Shown: positions 37,352 to 46,738 of the stretch, piece by piece | How the letters are laid out: each line of letters opens with the position of its first letter | Numbering within the stretch: the first letter of the stretch is position 1 | Origin: Symploca sp. SIO3C6 | GTDB lineage: Bacteria > Cyanobacteriota > Cyanobacteriia > Cyanobacteriales > Coleofasciculaceae | DNA length: 64,000 nucleotides | Reading direction: 5' to 3' | Assembly (NCBI GenBank): GCA_010692425.1 | Contig: JAAHHJ010000001.1 | Coordinates: forward strand, 431,126-495,125 | The notes under the pieces: model-generated | The model's database searches: none | The model's input: the letters and a program-made list of their open reading frames with translations, nothing else | Told to the model about the DNA's origin: nothing | Translations under genes and position numbers: made by a program

Positions 37352-38314
37352 CTAAATTAAGATGGTTCCTTGAGTGTCAATAGATAGCGCCCGCACTTGG
37401 GCAACAATTCCCTCTTGCTTCCAGGCAGATGTCATTGCTGCTTCTACTGCTGCCCCTTGCGAGGAAGCTGTTAAAGCCAAAAGTGTTGGTCCAGCCCCAC
37501 TAATCACCATGCCGTAAGCACCTGCATCGACAGCGGCACAAAGTACAGCATTATAACCAGGAATTAGCTTTTGGCGGTAAGGTTGATGTATTCTATCTTG
37601 CAATGCTGTTTGTAACCACTCACCTCTACCAGTTTCTAGTCCCCGCAACAGCAAACCGAAATGGGCAATATTAAAAATTGCATCGGCACGAGTGTACTCA
37701 GCAGGTAAAACCTCCCGCGCCTCTTGGGTAGAAAGTTCAAAATTGGGAATTCCTAATACTGGCACGAGATTATCATGCCAGTGAAGATCACAGACTTCCC
37801 AATCTCCAAGTTTAGATGCTTCGTCATTACAACCTTTAACAGCAAGACGACAGCCTCCCAACAGTGCTGGAACTACATTATCAGGATGACCTTCGATGGC
37901 GATCGCTAATTTCATAACCTCAGTCACATCTAGAGGTTTCCCTGCCAATTGGTTAGCGCCAACTAGCCCACCGACAATTGCTGTTGCTGAGCTACCTAGC
38001 CCCCTGGCCAAAGGAATACCAAGCTCAATTTCTATCTCTACTGGCGGCGGCGTCTGCTCCAAATGCTCGTATAACTTTACAAATGCTTGATAAACTAGGT
38101 TATCTGTGCTGGTGTTAACTAGTTGAGCTTCAGCACCGCTAACTTTAATTCTCAGCCTCTCGGTTTGTCCTCCATCAGCTGAAGGCATTGCCTCTAGGTT
38201 GATAAATTTGAATTGATTATACAGTGTTAAAGCTGCCCCAATGCAGTCGAATCCAGGTCCTAAGTTAGCAGTGGTAGCTGGAACAGTGACAGTGACAGTA
38301 GACACCATAGACAT
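37352..38314 (-). CDS. thrB: homoserine kinase
   Basis: This GHMP-family kinase phosphorylates homoserine in threonine synthesis. The 320-residue protein has VTVPATTANLGPGFDCIGAA at the N-terminus, the ATP-binding loop GIPLARGLGSSATAIVGGLV near residue 95, EGHPDNVVPALLGG, and the C-terminal GMVISGAGPTLLAL motif. All are intact. A second Met two codons in (MVSTV) is an equally good start. Confidence 0.95.
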   Translation of the reverse strand: MSMVSTVTVTVPATTANLGPGFDCIGAALTLYNQFKFINLEAMPSADGGQTERLRIKVSGAEAQLVNTSTDNLVYQAFVKLYEHLEQTPPPVEIEIELGIPLARGLGSSATAIVGGLVGANQLAGKPLDVTEVMKLAIAIEGHPDNVVPALLGGCRLAVKGCNDEASKLGDWEVCDLHWHDNLVPVLGIPNFELSTQEAREVLPAEYTRADAIFNIAHFGLLLRGLETGRGEWLQTALQDRIHQPYRQKLIPGYNAVLCAAVDAGAYGMVISGAGPTLLALTASSQGAAVEAAMTSAWKQEGIVAQVRALSIDTQGTILI

Positions 38315-38420
38315 ATTTAATATCCGAGACTAAGTATTATCCCGTAGCAGCATACCTTGTGTATACCTAATTTAGCTTAGTATTTGAAATTAGATTAAAA
38401 TTGCATAGAGTTCACAAAAC

Positions 38421-38720
38421 ATGGAACGACCCCAAAGACTCCACCTCAAACCCCTTGCTCCTTATGAAGACCACTTATTGAGTGCGCTGGCATTTTTTAG
38501 AACCAAGCGCCAAACTGCTACTCAGGCACGTCACTGTCTGAGCATGTATTTAAGGCAGTCGGAGCAGAGAATCATGAGTGAAGTAGGGTTCTATGCCCAG
38601 ATGGTTGGCAAGGATAAGTATGAGTTTTTAGAGTTGATTTATAGTAATCCTGATCAGGCAGAAAATTTGATTGAGCAGGCAACTGGGATTGGGGTTAAAA
38701 ATACTTTTGATGAGAAGTAA
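38421..38720 (+). CDS. conserved cyanobacterial hypothetical protein
   Basis: This 99-residue, mostly helical, soluble protein (LHLKPLAPYEDHLLSALAFF, ARHCLSMYLRQSEQRIMSEV) has no recognised domain. Its composition is normal for the genome, and it stands divergent from thrB with about 106 bp between. Its stop codon lies inside the following AAGTAAT tandem array, so the array may have reshaped the C-terminus (..FDEK). Confidence 0.6.
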   Translation: MERPQRLHLKPLAPYEDHLLSALAFFRTKRQTATQARHCLSMYLRQSEQRIMSEVGFYAQMVGKDKYEFLELIYSNPDQAENLIEQATGIGVKNTFDEK

Positions 38721-38763
38721 TAAGTAATAAGTAATAAGTAATAAGTAATAAGTAATAAGTAAT
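38715..38763. repeat. STRR heptanucleotide array (AAGTAAT)7
   Basis: Seven perfect tandem copies of AAGTAAT. The first copy supplies the TAA stop of the preceding gene, and the last base runs directly into the MITE-like family B element. Confidence 0.9.
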
Positions 38764-38881
38764 ATAGCGGTTCTCATACTCATAATGTACAGGTTAATTT
38801 CCTTTATTAGTTAATAGTGAGTTAATAGTGATGTTTTTTAAAATTAATAAAGTGTACATCACAACTGTGAGAAATGCTATA
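38763..38881 (+). mobile_element. MITE-like element family B, copy 1
   Basis: A 119-bp non-coding element with imperfect terminal inverted repeats: TATAGCGGTTCTCATAC at the left and the reverse complement of TATAGCATTTCTCACAG at the right. The inside has AATGTACAGGTTAATTTCCT and GTGTACATCACAACTGTG. An inverted, slightly shorter copy is at 61710-61814. The TATAGC ends are shared with family A. Confidence 0.75.
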
Positions 38882-38931
38882 AGTGGTAAGCTAAATCTTA
38901 CTACTTGATTCTTAACTTATTACTTATTGGT

Positions 38932-40515
38932 TCAGGTAGAGGTGAGTTCTTTTTTATCCGCTTCAATTAGTGCTTCTTGTATTAAGGATGAGAGGTTTTC
39001 ATTTAAACGCCCGGAGCGGATAAATTCTGCATAGGTGTCTGCTTCGATGTCTACCATTTTTTCTTGTACTTGTTCCATATCTAAGGCTTGCAGTTGAGGA
39101 TGCTTTTTCAGTTGCTCGTCAATTTTCTCTTGGATGCCGTTGATTTTAAATTGCACTAACTCTGCTTGGTAGCGAGCAAACTCTGAGTCAATCTCTTTGG
39201 TATTTCCTGCTTCTAAAAGATAGTCTTTGACTCGATTGAGGGCAACACGACGGGCTAGAAACTCGGAGTATTGTTGGCGCAGTGGTTGGTCTCCAATTAA
39301 ATTTAGTTTTTCCAAGAAAAATTGAGTGGTTAAACCCTGAACTAGCAGTGTAAACAATACCACGCCAAAGACTGCATTAATAATTTCTTGTCGCCCTTCT
39401 AGGATAACTGGCACACTTAAGGCTAGGGCAATAGAAACAGAACCTCGCAAGCCTCCCCACCACAGCACTGTCTGCTCTCGCCAACCGATGGCAGATTTTG
39501 CTAGCCAATTACTTAAAGCACCTAAGCCGTAAATAGCGATCGCTCTGGTCAGTAGTACTGCGATAACTGTAACGATAATCAAATCTATATTCTCACCCAA
39601 ACTAGAAAAGTATATTTGGTCTCCAATGAGTAGAAAGACAATGGAGTTAACAAAAAATGCTAAAAAGTCCCAAAATTCGGAGACAATTAATCTAGTGCGT
39701 GGGTTCATACCAATGCGGGAACCAAAGTTACCCAAAATCATACCCACAGTGACAACACCAATTACACCGGAACCACCTAATTTTTCGATAATTATATAAG
39801 TGCCATAGGCTGAAACTAAGGTCAGAGATTGTTCTACTAGAGGTAAATCAAAACGTTGGGTAAGAAAGGAAATCCCAAAACCGATTAAGCAGCCGACGCC
39901 AATTCCTACACCAACAAATACCAAGAAGCTGGCAATAGTAGTAGAAACTGCAAACTTTTCTGTTCCTAGTGGCAAACCCACTAATAAACTAAAGGCAACA
40001 ACTGCAACACCATCATTAAATAAGCTCTCCCCCTCCATTAAAGTTTTCAGACGCTTATCGGCACCGAGCTCTCTAAATAGGGCAATTACAGAAACAGGAT
40101 CAGTTGCTGAAAGACTTGCCCCTACTAACAATGCAGTTGTTAAAGGTAATCCTGTCAGCTGATTGATTGCCAAGGCAATGCCCACCACACAAATCACTAC
40201 GCCGAAGATGGCAAGCAGACTTACTGGTACCAAATCTCGTTTCAAGTCTCGCCAACGAATATTCCAAGCAGCCTCAAATAGCAATGGAGGCAGAAAAATC
40301 TCTAGAATTAATTCAGGCGATAAGTTCACCAACCGCACATCTACAAACGCCAAGCCTAAGCCGACGATTACCAACAGTAAGGTATAAGGAATTTTGCGAA
40401 ACCAAGGAAAAACTCGTGATACTGTTGCTACAGTTAAGGAAACAGACAGTACCAATAGGAATTGCTCTAGATTTTGCTCAATGGCAGCTTCGCCGACGGT
40501 AGATTCTAGGGACAT
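38932..40515 (-). CDS. Na+/H+ antiporter, CPA1 (NhaP/NhaS) type
   Basis: This 527-residue transporter has about twelve membrane helices. Family marks are PPLLFEAAWNIRWRDLKRD, GASLSATDPVSVIALFRELG and the essential ESLFNDGVAVVAF (Asn-Asp pair). WWGGLRGSVSIALALSVP holds the conserved Arg. A roughly 110-residue soluble, charged C-terminal tail follows (EQLKKHPQLQALDMEQVQ), as in regulated NhaP proteins. It exports Na+ in exchange for protons, for salt and pH balance. It is monocistronic. Confidence 0.93.
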   Translation of the reverse strand: MSLESTVGEAAIEQNLEQFLLVLSVSLTVATVSRVFPWFRKIPYTLLLVIVGLGLAFVDVRLVNLSPELILEIFLPPLLFEAAWNIRWRDLKRDLVPVSLLAIFGVVICVVGIALAINQLTGLPLTTALLVGASLSATDPVSVIALFRELGADKRLKTLMEGESLFNDGVAVVAFSLLVGLPLGTEKFAVSTTIASFLVFVGVGIGVGCLIGFGISFLTQRFDLPLVEQSLTLVSAYGTYIIIEKLGGSGVIGVVTVGMILGNFGSRIGMNPRTRLIVSEFWDFLAFFVNSIVFLLIGDQIYFSSLGENIDLIIVTVIAVLLTRAIAIYGLGALSNWLAKSAIGWREQTVLWWGGLRGSVSIALALSVPVILEGRQEIINAVFGVVLFTLLVQGLTTQFFLEKLNLIGDQPLRQQYSEFLARRVALNRVKDYLLEAGNTKEIDSEFARYQAELVQFKINGIQEKIDEQLKKHPQLQALDMEQVQEKMVDIEADTYAEFIRSGRLNENLSSLIQEALIEADKKELTST

Positions 40516-40578
40516 CTGAGAATTATCTTAAAAATGGCACAGTATCTGAGCGGCAACTTCCGCAATACTTACCCTATA

Positions 40579-41952
40579 TTAATTTTTAATAAGCATTTCC
40601 TGATGAAGCACTTGTGTAAAATACTGTCGGTATAACTCACAACTTACACTCACCCCATTTCCTGATTGATAGATTAATCCCATGCTACTGAGTTTGTAGG
40701 CAAGTATAGGCTCTAAATTGACAGCTTGTCCAGCATTTAAGACCTTACCAAGAGCTTGGGCTAATGTTGGTTGCTCTTGTATAGTTGCCAAATGACGCTG
40801 CAAATGATGGTGATAAATTCCGCTAGAGGTAGGAGCCTCCTTCAGTAATTGAGCCAGAGTTAGCTCACCACGACTGAGGTGATAGAGTGCTGTATGCACT
40901 AAAGCTGGATGTCCTCCCACCATTGCCATCAGTTGCTGGGCTTGTTCACCTTCGCTCCAGTTGAGTTGGTAGCGTTGGGCTAACTGTTGTACCTGCTCCA
41001 GATTAAAAGCAGTTAACTGAATGGCTAGCCCAACATTGAAGGGAGAATGATTGAGCTGTAGGGGCACATAAACCTCAGTAGAGTGAGCAATGACCAAACG
41101 AAGTTGCTGCCAAATTGGGAGTCTTTTTGCTTCTTCGTACCATGAGCGCAAAAGGGATAAAAAGTCTTTTGCTACTTGAGGATGCTCAAAAATCTGGTTT
41201 ACTTCATCTAAAACCAAAACTAGGGGAGGGTCAATTTGCTCTAATAAATAGCTTCGGAAGTATAGACTACAGCTGACTTTGCTGCCAATATCTTCATCCC
41301 AATAGTCATCGAGTTGGGGTTGGAGTTTAAGTTCTTCAGTGACGTGGGCACATAGCCAACGTAACAATCGATTTGTATTGTTCAAAATCTCCTCATCCAC
41401 TTGTTCCAAATTCAAGCTAACTGTGCGATAACTTTGGTTGTTAGCATACTCCAGAATTCTTAGCAGCAAAGAGGTTTTTCCCATTTCTCCAGGAGCCTTA
41501 ATGCGCACTAAGGCCCCTGGCTTACTAATTTCTTGATATATTTGTTGTTCTAGACAATAGTGTTCAATGTAGAACGGAGAATTGAGGGGAATTGAACCAC
41601 TGGGGTAGGGAGGCAAGAGCGCCTGATGGAGAGCTAGGGAAAATGGAGCATGCTCTTGCCCCTGGAATATTGCCTGGGTTAGTTCCTGTGTAGCCGCATA
41701 GGATTCGAGTAGCACTCGACAGTTTTTCTTGTTGACTCGCCTACCAATGAGATTAGAGAGTCGTCGGTATAACTCAGGGGGAACAACATTAGTAAAATAT
41801 CCGGAGCTATAGCCCTCCTGATGAGCGATTTCGCTATAGGTTTGATGCTGCCAAATTCCCCGCAGAACCATAGTTTCTGCTGAATTGAGGGGACGATTGC
41901 TGCTCTCAAGGAGCTTGCGATTAACTATTGCCAGAAGAGAATCAAGGTTCAT
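40579..41952 (-). CDS. AAA-like (AAA_35) ATPase with N-terminal vMAP-type helix-turn-helix
   Basis: This 457-residue protein has the N-terminal 90 residues (LNSAETMVLRGIWQHQTYSE ... GRRVNKKNCRVLLESY) of the helix-turn-helix module seen in cyanobacterial signalling NTPases. The AAA_35 NTPase follows with Walker A APGEMGKTSLLLRI, Walker B VLVLDEVNQIF, and the sensor-like RLVIAHSTEVY. A winged-helix-like C-terminal region holds GGHPALVHTALYHLSRGEL. Such STAND-type proteins usually carry a sensory repeat or effector domain; here none is attached. It is divergent from a second AAA_35 gene 473 bp away. Confidence 0.85.
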   Translation of the reverse strand: MNLDSLLAIVNRKLLESSNRPLNSAETMVLRGIWQHQTYSEIAHQEGYSSGYFTNVVPPELYRRLSNLIGRRVNKKNCRVLLESYAATQELTQAIFQGQEHAPFSLALHQALLPPYPSGSIPLNSPFYIEHYCLEQQIYQEISKPGALVRIKAPGEMGKTSLLLRILEYANNQSYRTVSLNLEQVDEEILNNTNRLLRWLCAHVTEELKLQPQLDDYWDEDIGSKVSCSLYFRSYLLEQIDPPLVLVLDEVNQIFEHPQVAKDFLSLLRSWYEEAKRLPIWQQLRLVIAHSTEVYVPLQLNHSPFNVGLAIQLTAFNLEQVQQLAQRYQLNWSEGEQAQQLMAMVGGHPALVHTALYHLSRGELTLAQLLKEAPTSSGIYHHHLQRHLATIQEQPTLAQALGKVLNAGQAVNLEPILAYKLSSMGLIYQSGNGVSVSCELYRQYFTQVLHQEMLIKN

Positions 41953-42425
41953 AAAGGCGACAGGAGGGTATCCTATCGGAATTCTATATGAGATTTTGCA
42001 TTAGATATATCATTAGATCCACAACTTTAATAATGGTTAACAGCCAGGTTAATATTACTTGTATGAATTTAACGAGTTAGGGCTATTTAATTTGTAGCAA
42101 AAACGCATTAAACTGATTTAGTTGCCAATAATCTAAGTAGATTAAAATAGGCTAGAAGCATTGTCTATATTAGGTTTGAAACAATTCAAGTGTGGATCAA
42201 GAAATTAATTTCTTGGTAGATAAAAAGAAATGAAATCCCCCTGGTAGAGAGGTAGGAGTCAAACTCATACCAGTTGTTTTTCAACATAAACTATTTACAC
42301 GTCAAAGTTTGAATGAAGCACTGTAGTTCCAGTAACGCACATTTTAATATAAAGATTGCATACACTACTACAGTTCTAAGTGTGGTTTGCATTCTAGGGC
42401 CTAACTGATCAATAGTAGTCATCTC
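41953..42425. other. divergent promoter region between two AAA-like genes
   Basis: This 473-bp A/T-rich interval has no gene I can support. A minus-strand frame through 42291-42701 has no protein-like character and overlaps the next gene. It presumably holds both promoters. Confidence 0.5.
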
Positions 42426-45311
42426 ATGAGCTATTACCAAGTTGGAGGCAGCCTGAATAACGATCATCCCTACTATATAAGGCGTCAGGCTGATGTTGAC
42501 CTTTATGATGCCTTGAGCAAAGGGGAATTTTGTTATATCTTCAACGCACGACAGATGGGTAAGTCCAGTCTCATGGTGCAGATGTTCCACCAGCTTGAGC
42601 AGGAAGGAGTTTGTTGCGCAGCTGTGGATATGAGTAGGATTGGCACTGAAAACCTCACCCCTGAACAGTGGTATAAGGGATTGGTTGTTGAACTTTGGCA
42701 AGGTTTTGACCTACTGTCAAAAGTAAATCTTAAAGCCTGGTGGCGTGAGCGGCTCGATATTTCTCCTGTTCAGAGGTTGGGGAGATTCATTGAAGAAATT
42801 ATACTGACTGAAGTGGGAATCCAGCAAGGTCGTTTTCCTGCAAAATTGGCAATCTTTTTGGATGAAATTGACAGTATTCGGAGTTTAGATTTCTCCGTTA
42901 ATGACTTTTTTGCACTGATTCGCTCTTGCTATAACCAACGTAGTCTGAATCAAGCCTATCAACGTCTAACATTTGTGCTTTTGGGAGTTGCCACACCCTT
43001 AGACTTAATGAGTGATCCTCTAAGAACACCCTTCAATATTGGTCAAGCAATTGCTCTTGATGGTTTTCAGTTAGCACAAGCCCAAACTTTAGCACAGGGC
43101 TTAGAAGGATACGTTGATAACCCTCAACTGGCAATCAAAGAAATCTTGAGTTGGACTGGAGGACAACCATTCCTGACTCAAAAGCTTTGCCAGTTATTAA
43201 TTAAGCATTCAGTATTTAGTTCACACCAAAAACAGAGCCTTGAAGTTTCCTCTCCCTACTCCAGGGAGAATGATTCGCAGTTGATTACAATCAACGATGA
43301 GCAATTAACAATAAACGAATCTGAGGAAAGCCCATACTCCGTTGATGAGAAAGAGCAGATTGCTCAAATTGTGAGAAAATTCATAATCCAGGACTGGCAA
43401 TTGCAAGATGAGCCTGAGCATTTGCGCACAATCCATGACCGACTTTTAGCTAAACCACAAAAAACTTGCAGAGTGTTAGGTATTTATCAGCAGATTTTGA
43501 ATTATAGAACTCAGGAGTTACAGGAGTCAGAAAGAGATGGTAATTTATCCTTAACTCCTACTCCAGTTTTAGCTGATGAGAGCCGAGAGCAGGTGGAGTT
43601 ATTGCTTTCGGGTTTAGTGGTGAATCGGCAAGGGCAGCTGGTGGTAAAAAACCCAATTTATCGAGCCGTGTTTAATGCTGATTGGGTTAGCCAACAATTA
43701 GCCAATCTCCGTCCCTATGCTCAGTATTTCGATGCTTGGATAGCAAATGGCAAGCAAGATGAGTCGCATCTATTACAAGGACAAGTTTTACAAGATGCTT
43801 TGACATGGGCTTTGGGAAAAAGCCTTAGCGATGAAGATTATCAATTTTTAGGGGCAAGTCAGGAATTAGCCAAGCGCCAAGCCCAAAGTGCTCTCGAAGC
43901 AGTTGAACAAGCTAGTGAACTCTTGGCCAGAGCCAGGCAACAAGCTAATCAAGAGGTACAAAGGCGTAGAATTGGCTGGGGATGGATTCCAGGGATGGCT
44001 CTAAGTATCACCGCGCCAATTTTGCTGCTACGTTTGGTTGGGCTATTGCAGGGTTGGGAGTGGGATGTACTTGACCAGTTTTTTCGCTGGCGTCCCTTGG
44101 AGTTGCCGGAGAAGAGAATTATTCTGATCACTATTGATGAACAAGATATCACTGAGGTGGGGCACTGGCCAATCCCGGATCGGTTACTGGCGCAGGTGAT
44201 TACAAAGCTTAAAGCCCAGGAAGCTCGAACAATTGGTCTGGATATTTATCGAGATTTACCTGTGGAACCAGGACATGCTAACTTGGTGAGCCTGTTTCAA
44301 TCAACCCCTAACTTATTTGGAATTGAGAAAGTTGTGGGCAATCGAGTTGCTCCGCCTCCGGCACTTAAGCAACTGGGACAGGTGGGGTTTACGGATCAGG
44401 TGGAGGATATTGATGGTAAGGTACGTCGCGGCTTGTTATCGGTGATTTCTGATCAAGAGTTACATTATAGTTTAGCAGTTAAAATGGCACTACATTACTT
44501 AGCTGCCGAGGGGATTGCTCTCGAAGAACTTGACTCCTATGGCCAGCGATTGCGCTTGGGCAAAGCTGTTTTTGAGCGTTTTGAAGGCAACCATGGAGGG
44601 TATGTACGCGCCCAGTCTGGAGGATATCAGATTTTACTTAATTTTAGGTCTCCTGAAGCCTGTTGCTTGAGCTTTTCTCTAAAAGAGGTACTCAACAATC
44701 AAATTCCCTCCCAGAGTGTGCGTGAGCGCTTAGTTTTAATTGGCACTACAGCTGAAAGCATCAGGGATAATTTCTATACGCCCTATAGTGGTGGCTTGTT
44801 TGGTTCTCCAGAGGCAATTACAGGAGTAACTCTTAATGCTAATATAGCTAGTCAAATTATTAGTGCAGCACTGGATGGAAGACCGCTAATCCGCGTTTGG
44901 TCTAACCCCATGGAATGGTTGTGGGTGTTGGCGTGGGCTGGGGTGGGAGCAATAGTTAGTTGGCGCTTGAAATCTGCGATCGCTTTAGTGTTGAGTATGG
45001 TAATTATCAGTAGTGGACTAGTGGGGGGATGCTTTCTAGCTTTTGTACAGGGGTGGTGGTTGCCGATAGTGCCTTCGTTGCTGGGGCTATGGGGGGCAGT
45101 GGTTGCTGTGCAGATTGTCACTAATAAGCAGATGGAGCAACTGCGATTCCGACAGACTCTAGTATTGCTGTTGGAGATGCAGAGACAATATCCAACGACG
45201 GTGCAAATTGCCCTTGAATATTTAAAGCTTTCGGAGATGAAAGAAAATCAGGCTTTGATTGAGAAGCAGTTGGAGATGGGGAGATGGGGGGATGGGGAGA
45301 GGGGGAGATAA
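42426..45311 (+). CDS. AAA-like ATPase fused to a CHASE2 membrane sensor
   Basis: This 961-residue protein has an N-terminal AAA_35 NTPase (Walker A NARQMGKSSLMVQMF, Walker B AIFLDEIDSI, GGQPFLTQKLCQLL) covering about residues 1-430. A linker with a helical AQSALEAVEQASELLARARQ segment follows. A membrane helix at about 520-540 precedes a CHASE2 extracytoplasmic sensor domain (RIILITIDEQDITEVGHWPI, RTIGLDIYRDL, VRERLVLIGTTAESIRDNFY). Two or three closing membrane helices then lead to a short cytoplasmic helix. CHASE2 normally feeds kinases or cyclases; here the output is an N-terminal NTPase. The last residues (MGRWGDGERGR) are read from a G-rich repeat tract, so the original C-terminus was probably different. 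The ligand is unknown. Confidence 0.9.
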   Translation: MSYYQVGGSLNNDHPYYIRRQADVDLYDALSKGEFCYIFNARQMGKSSLMVQMFHQLEQEGVCCAAVDMSRIGTENLTPEQWYKGLVVELWQGFDLLSKVNLKAWWRERLDISPVQRLGRFIEEIILTEVGIQQGRFPAKLAIFLDEIDSIRSLDFSVNDFFALIRSCYNQRSLNQAYQRLTFVLLGVATPLDLMSDPLRTPFNIGQAIALDGFQLAQAQTLAQGLEGYVDNPQLAIKEILSWTGGQPFLTQKLCQLLIKHSVFSSHQKQSLEVSSPYSRENDSQLITINDEQLTINESEESPYSVDEKEQIAQIVRKFIIQDWQLQDEPEHLRTIHDRLLAKPQKTCRVLGIYQQILNYRTQELQESERDGNLSLTPTPVLADESREQVELLLSGLVVNRQGQLVVKNPIYRAVFNADWVSQQLANLRPYAQYFDAWIANGKQDESHLLQGQVLQDALTWALGKSLSDEDYQFLGASQELAKRQAQSALEAVEQASELLARARQQANQEVQRRRIGWGWIPGMALSITAPILLLRLVGLLQGWEWDVLDQFFRWRPLELPEKRIILITIDEQDITEVGHWPIPDRLLAQVITKLKAQEARTIGLDIYRDLPVEPGHANLVSLFQSTPNLFGIEKVVGNRVAPPPALKQLGQVGFTDQVEDIDGKVRRGLLSVISDQELHYSLAVKMALHYLAAEGIALEELDSYGQRLRLGKAVFERFEGNHGGYVRAQSGGYQILLNFRSPEACCLSFSLKEVLNNQIPSQSVRERLVLIGTTAESIRDNFYTPYSGGLFGSPEAITGVTLNANIASQIISAALDGRPLIRVWSNPMEWLWVLAWAGVGAIVSWRLKSAIALVLSMVIISSGLVGGCFLAFVQGWWLPIVPSLLGLWGAVVAVQIVTNKQMEQLRFRQTLVLLLEMQRQYPTTVQIALEYLKLSEMKENQALIEKQLEMGRWGDGERGR
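45276..45311. repeat. G-rich GGGGAGAT tract inside a gene end
   Basis: The tract of GGGGAGAT/GGGGGGAT units forms the last 11 codons of the CHASE2 gene and its stop. Similar tracts lie outside genes at 20309 and 28644. Confidence 0.6.
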
Positions 45312-45953
45312 TTAACCATTTTAAGATTTGGGTTGGCTTGACAGAGTTGATAGAACACATTGTCTGTTAGTTTTCCCACTGACGATAGGTTCAAGGTTAG
45401 AGCATTCACAGTGATTTTGCTAGCGCTGGAGACAAATAGTTCAGATATATTTTATCTCCTTCTCTAGCTCACAGGCTGCTACTATGGCAGCGATGTAGAA
45501 CAACTGTACTGTTGGAAACCAATTTCTCTAAAGCTTATGTTGTGGTAATTTCCACTGGACAGATTTTTTATTCTGTTTTTTTTGTTGATAGCCCTTTTTT
45601 ATCACTCTGGAGAGAGAATAAAAATTAAAAACTTTGTCATACCATTTTTGTCTCTGAATTCAATAATTTTGCCACGAAATTTAGACTCTAACAATATTTT
45701 TTGATGAGAGTGAGTATAAAAGAAGTCAAAAAATAATTTTATTTATGAGTTTTTTTGTTTAAATTATGAGTTTTTTATTAGTTTTATTAGTTTTATAATT
45801 GCAAAACGCAATGCTAGCATTTATTCAGCAAAGGAAATCAAGTACTAAATCATTGTGTTAACAATATTATTTTGAACACAAACGAGTAACTGATTGTACT
45901 ATTTCCATTGCACTTACTCTCAGAAAAAGTAACAGAATAATCAGGAGATTTTC
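45312..45953. other. long A/T-rich gene-free interval
   Basis: In 640 bp no credible gene is found. The part from 45560 on is very A/T-rich with many T runs, unlike most gaps in the window. It may be the upstream control region of the orphan 157-residue gene or decayed DNA. Confidence 0.5.
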
Positions 45954-46427
45954 ATGTCTGGCAAATTAGTAATTGATGCTATTTCTAGCCTGTCTCATCA
46001 AACAAAACAGGATCCTGTTGTTGAGATCTGGTACGAGTATCCCAAAAAGATTACTATTAAAGATCCAGGTCAAATAGGCTATTACACTAGCTACTTTTGG
46101 GTCAAGAATTTATTGTCCATTCCTATTATTCTAGATGGCGTGCATGTTAGCGCAGACGAAAAACCCTCTGAATATGCTGTTACGCCTTATTTCAGGAAGA
46201 CATCTAGTGATAACTGGGATGATCATCTTGCTTATGACAACCTTGGTTCTATCTCTCCAAATTCTTGGAGTCGGAGATATAGCTTTCAGTTCACTATTGA
46301 GTATACCGATACTTTTTATCCTTTACCAGCTGACTATATCAGCTCTCTCAGCTTTTCTCCAAAATACACAGTTGATTACGGTCAAATACAACACTTCATC
46401 TTTGACAGTAATGTCGTCAAAGGCTAG
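45954..46427 (+). CDS. orphan hypothetical protein, 157 residues
   Basis: No family is recognised. The protein has no signal peptide, is rich in Tyr, Ser and Asp, and looks all-beta (DPVVEIWYEYPKKITIKD, YYTSYFWVKNLLSIPIILDG, WSRRYSFQFTIEYTDTFYPL). AGGAG at good spacing precedes the ATG, and a strong terminator follows, which together argue for a real single-gene unit. The beta-rich fold could be a secreted or structural sandwich domain; that is inference. Confidence 0.6.
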   Translation: MSGKLVIDAISSLSHQTKQDPVVEIWYEYPKKITIKDPGQIGYYTSYFWVKNLLSIPIILDGVHVSADEKPSEYAVTPYFRKTSSDNWDDHLAYDNLGSISPNSWSRRYSFQFTIEYTDTFYPLPADYISSLSFSPKYTVDYGQIQHFIFDSNVVKG

Positions 46428-46538
46428 AGTTTTACTAAACCAGTGGTCATTATTAATCTGACTTTTCGCAGTAAGTCTTGAAGTCAGATAGCAGCCCTAG
46501 GTATTTTACAGTTGATTTGCAACTAGTAGAAGATTATT

Positions 46539-46577
46539 AAAACAGCACCCGAACTTATTAGTGTTTGGTGCTGTTTT
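46539..46577 (+). terminator. strong rho-independent terminator
   Basis: AAAACAGCACC (46539-46549) pairs with GGTGCTGTTTT (46567-46577), and GAAC/GTTT adds further pairing inside. The flanking A and T runs allow use from both sides, closing both the orphan gene and, more distantly, the convergent ndhH. Confidence 0.85.
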
Positions 46578-46738
46578 ACTGTTTGTGTAGTAGCAATCGT
46601 CCAAAAATTTAGGCTCCTCAGTACTTAGTATGCTAAATATTTCTCAATACCCCGAATGGGCCAGATGAAACAGGAAAGGGTACAGCATTGCTGGCTGCAC
46701 CCCTACAAAATGTTTAATCTTGCTGAATTTGGCTTTTT

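Noticed and set aside
38715..38763. Tandem array as a CRISPR
   Set aside because: The units are seven bases with no spacers; these are STRR microsatellites.
42291..42701. Minus-strand 136-codon frame
   Set aside because: It overlaps the start of the AAA-CHASE2 gene in antisense and has no protein-like features of its own.
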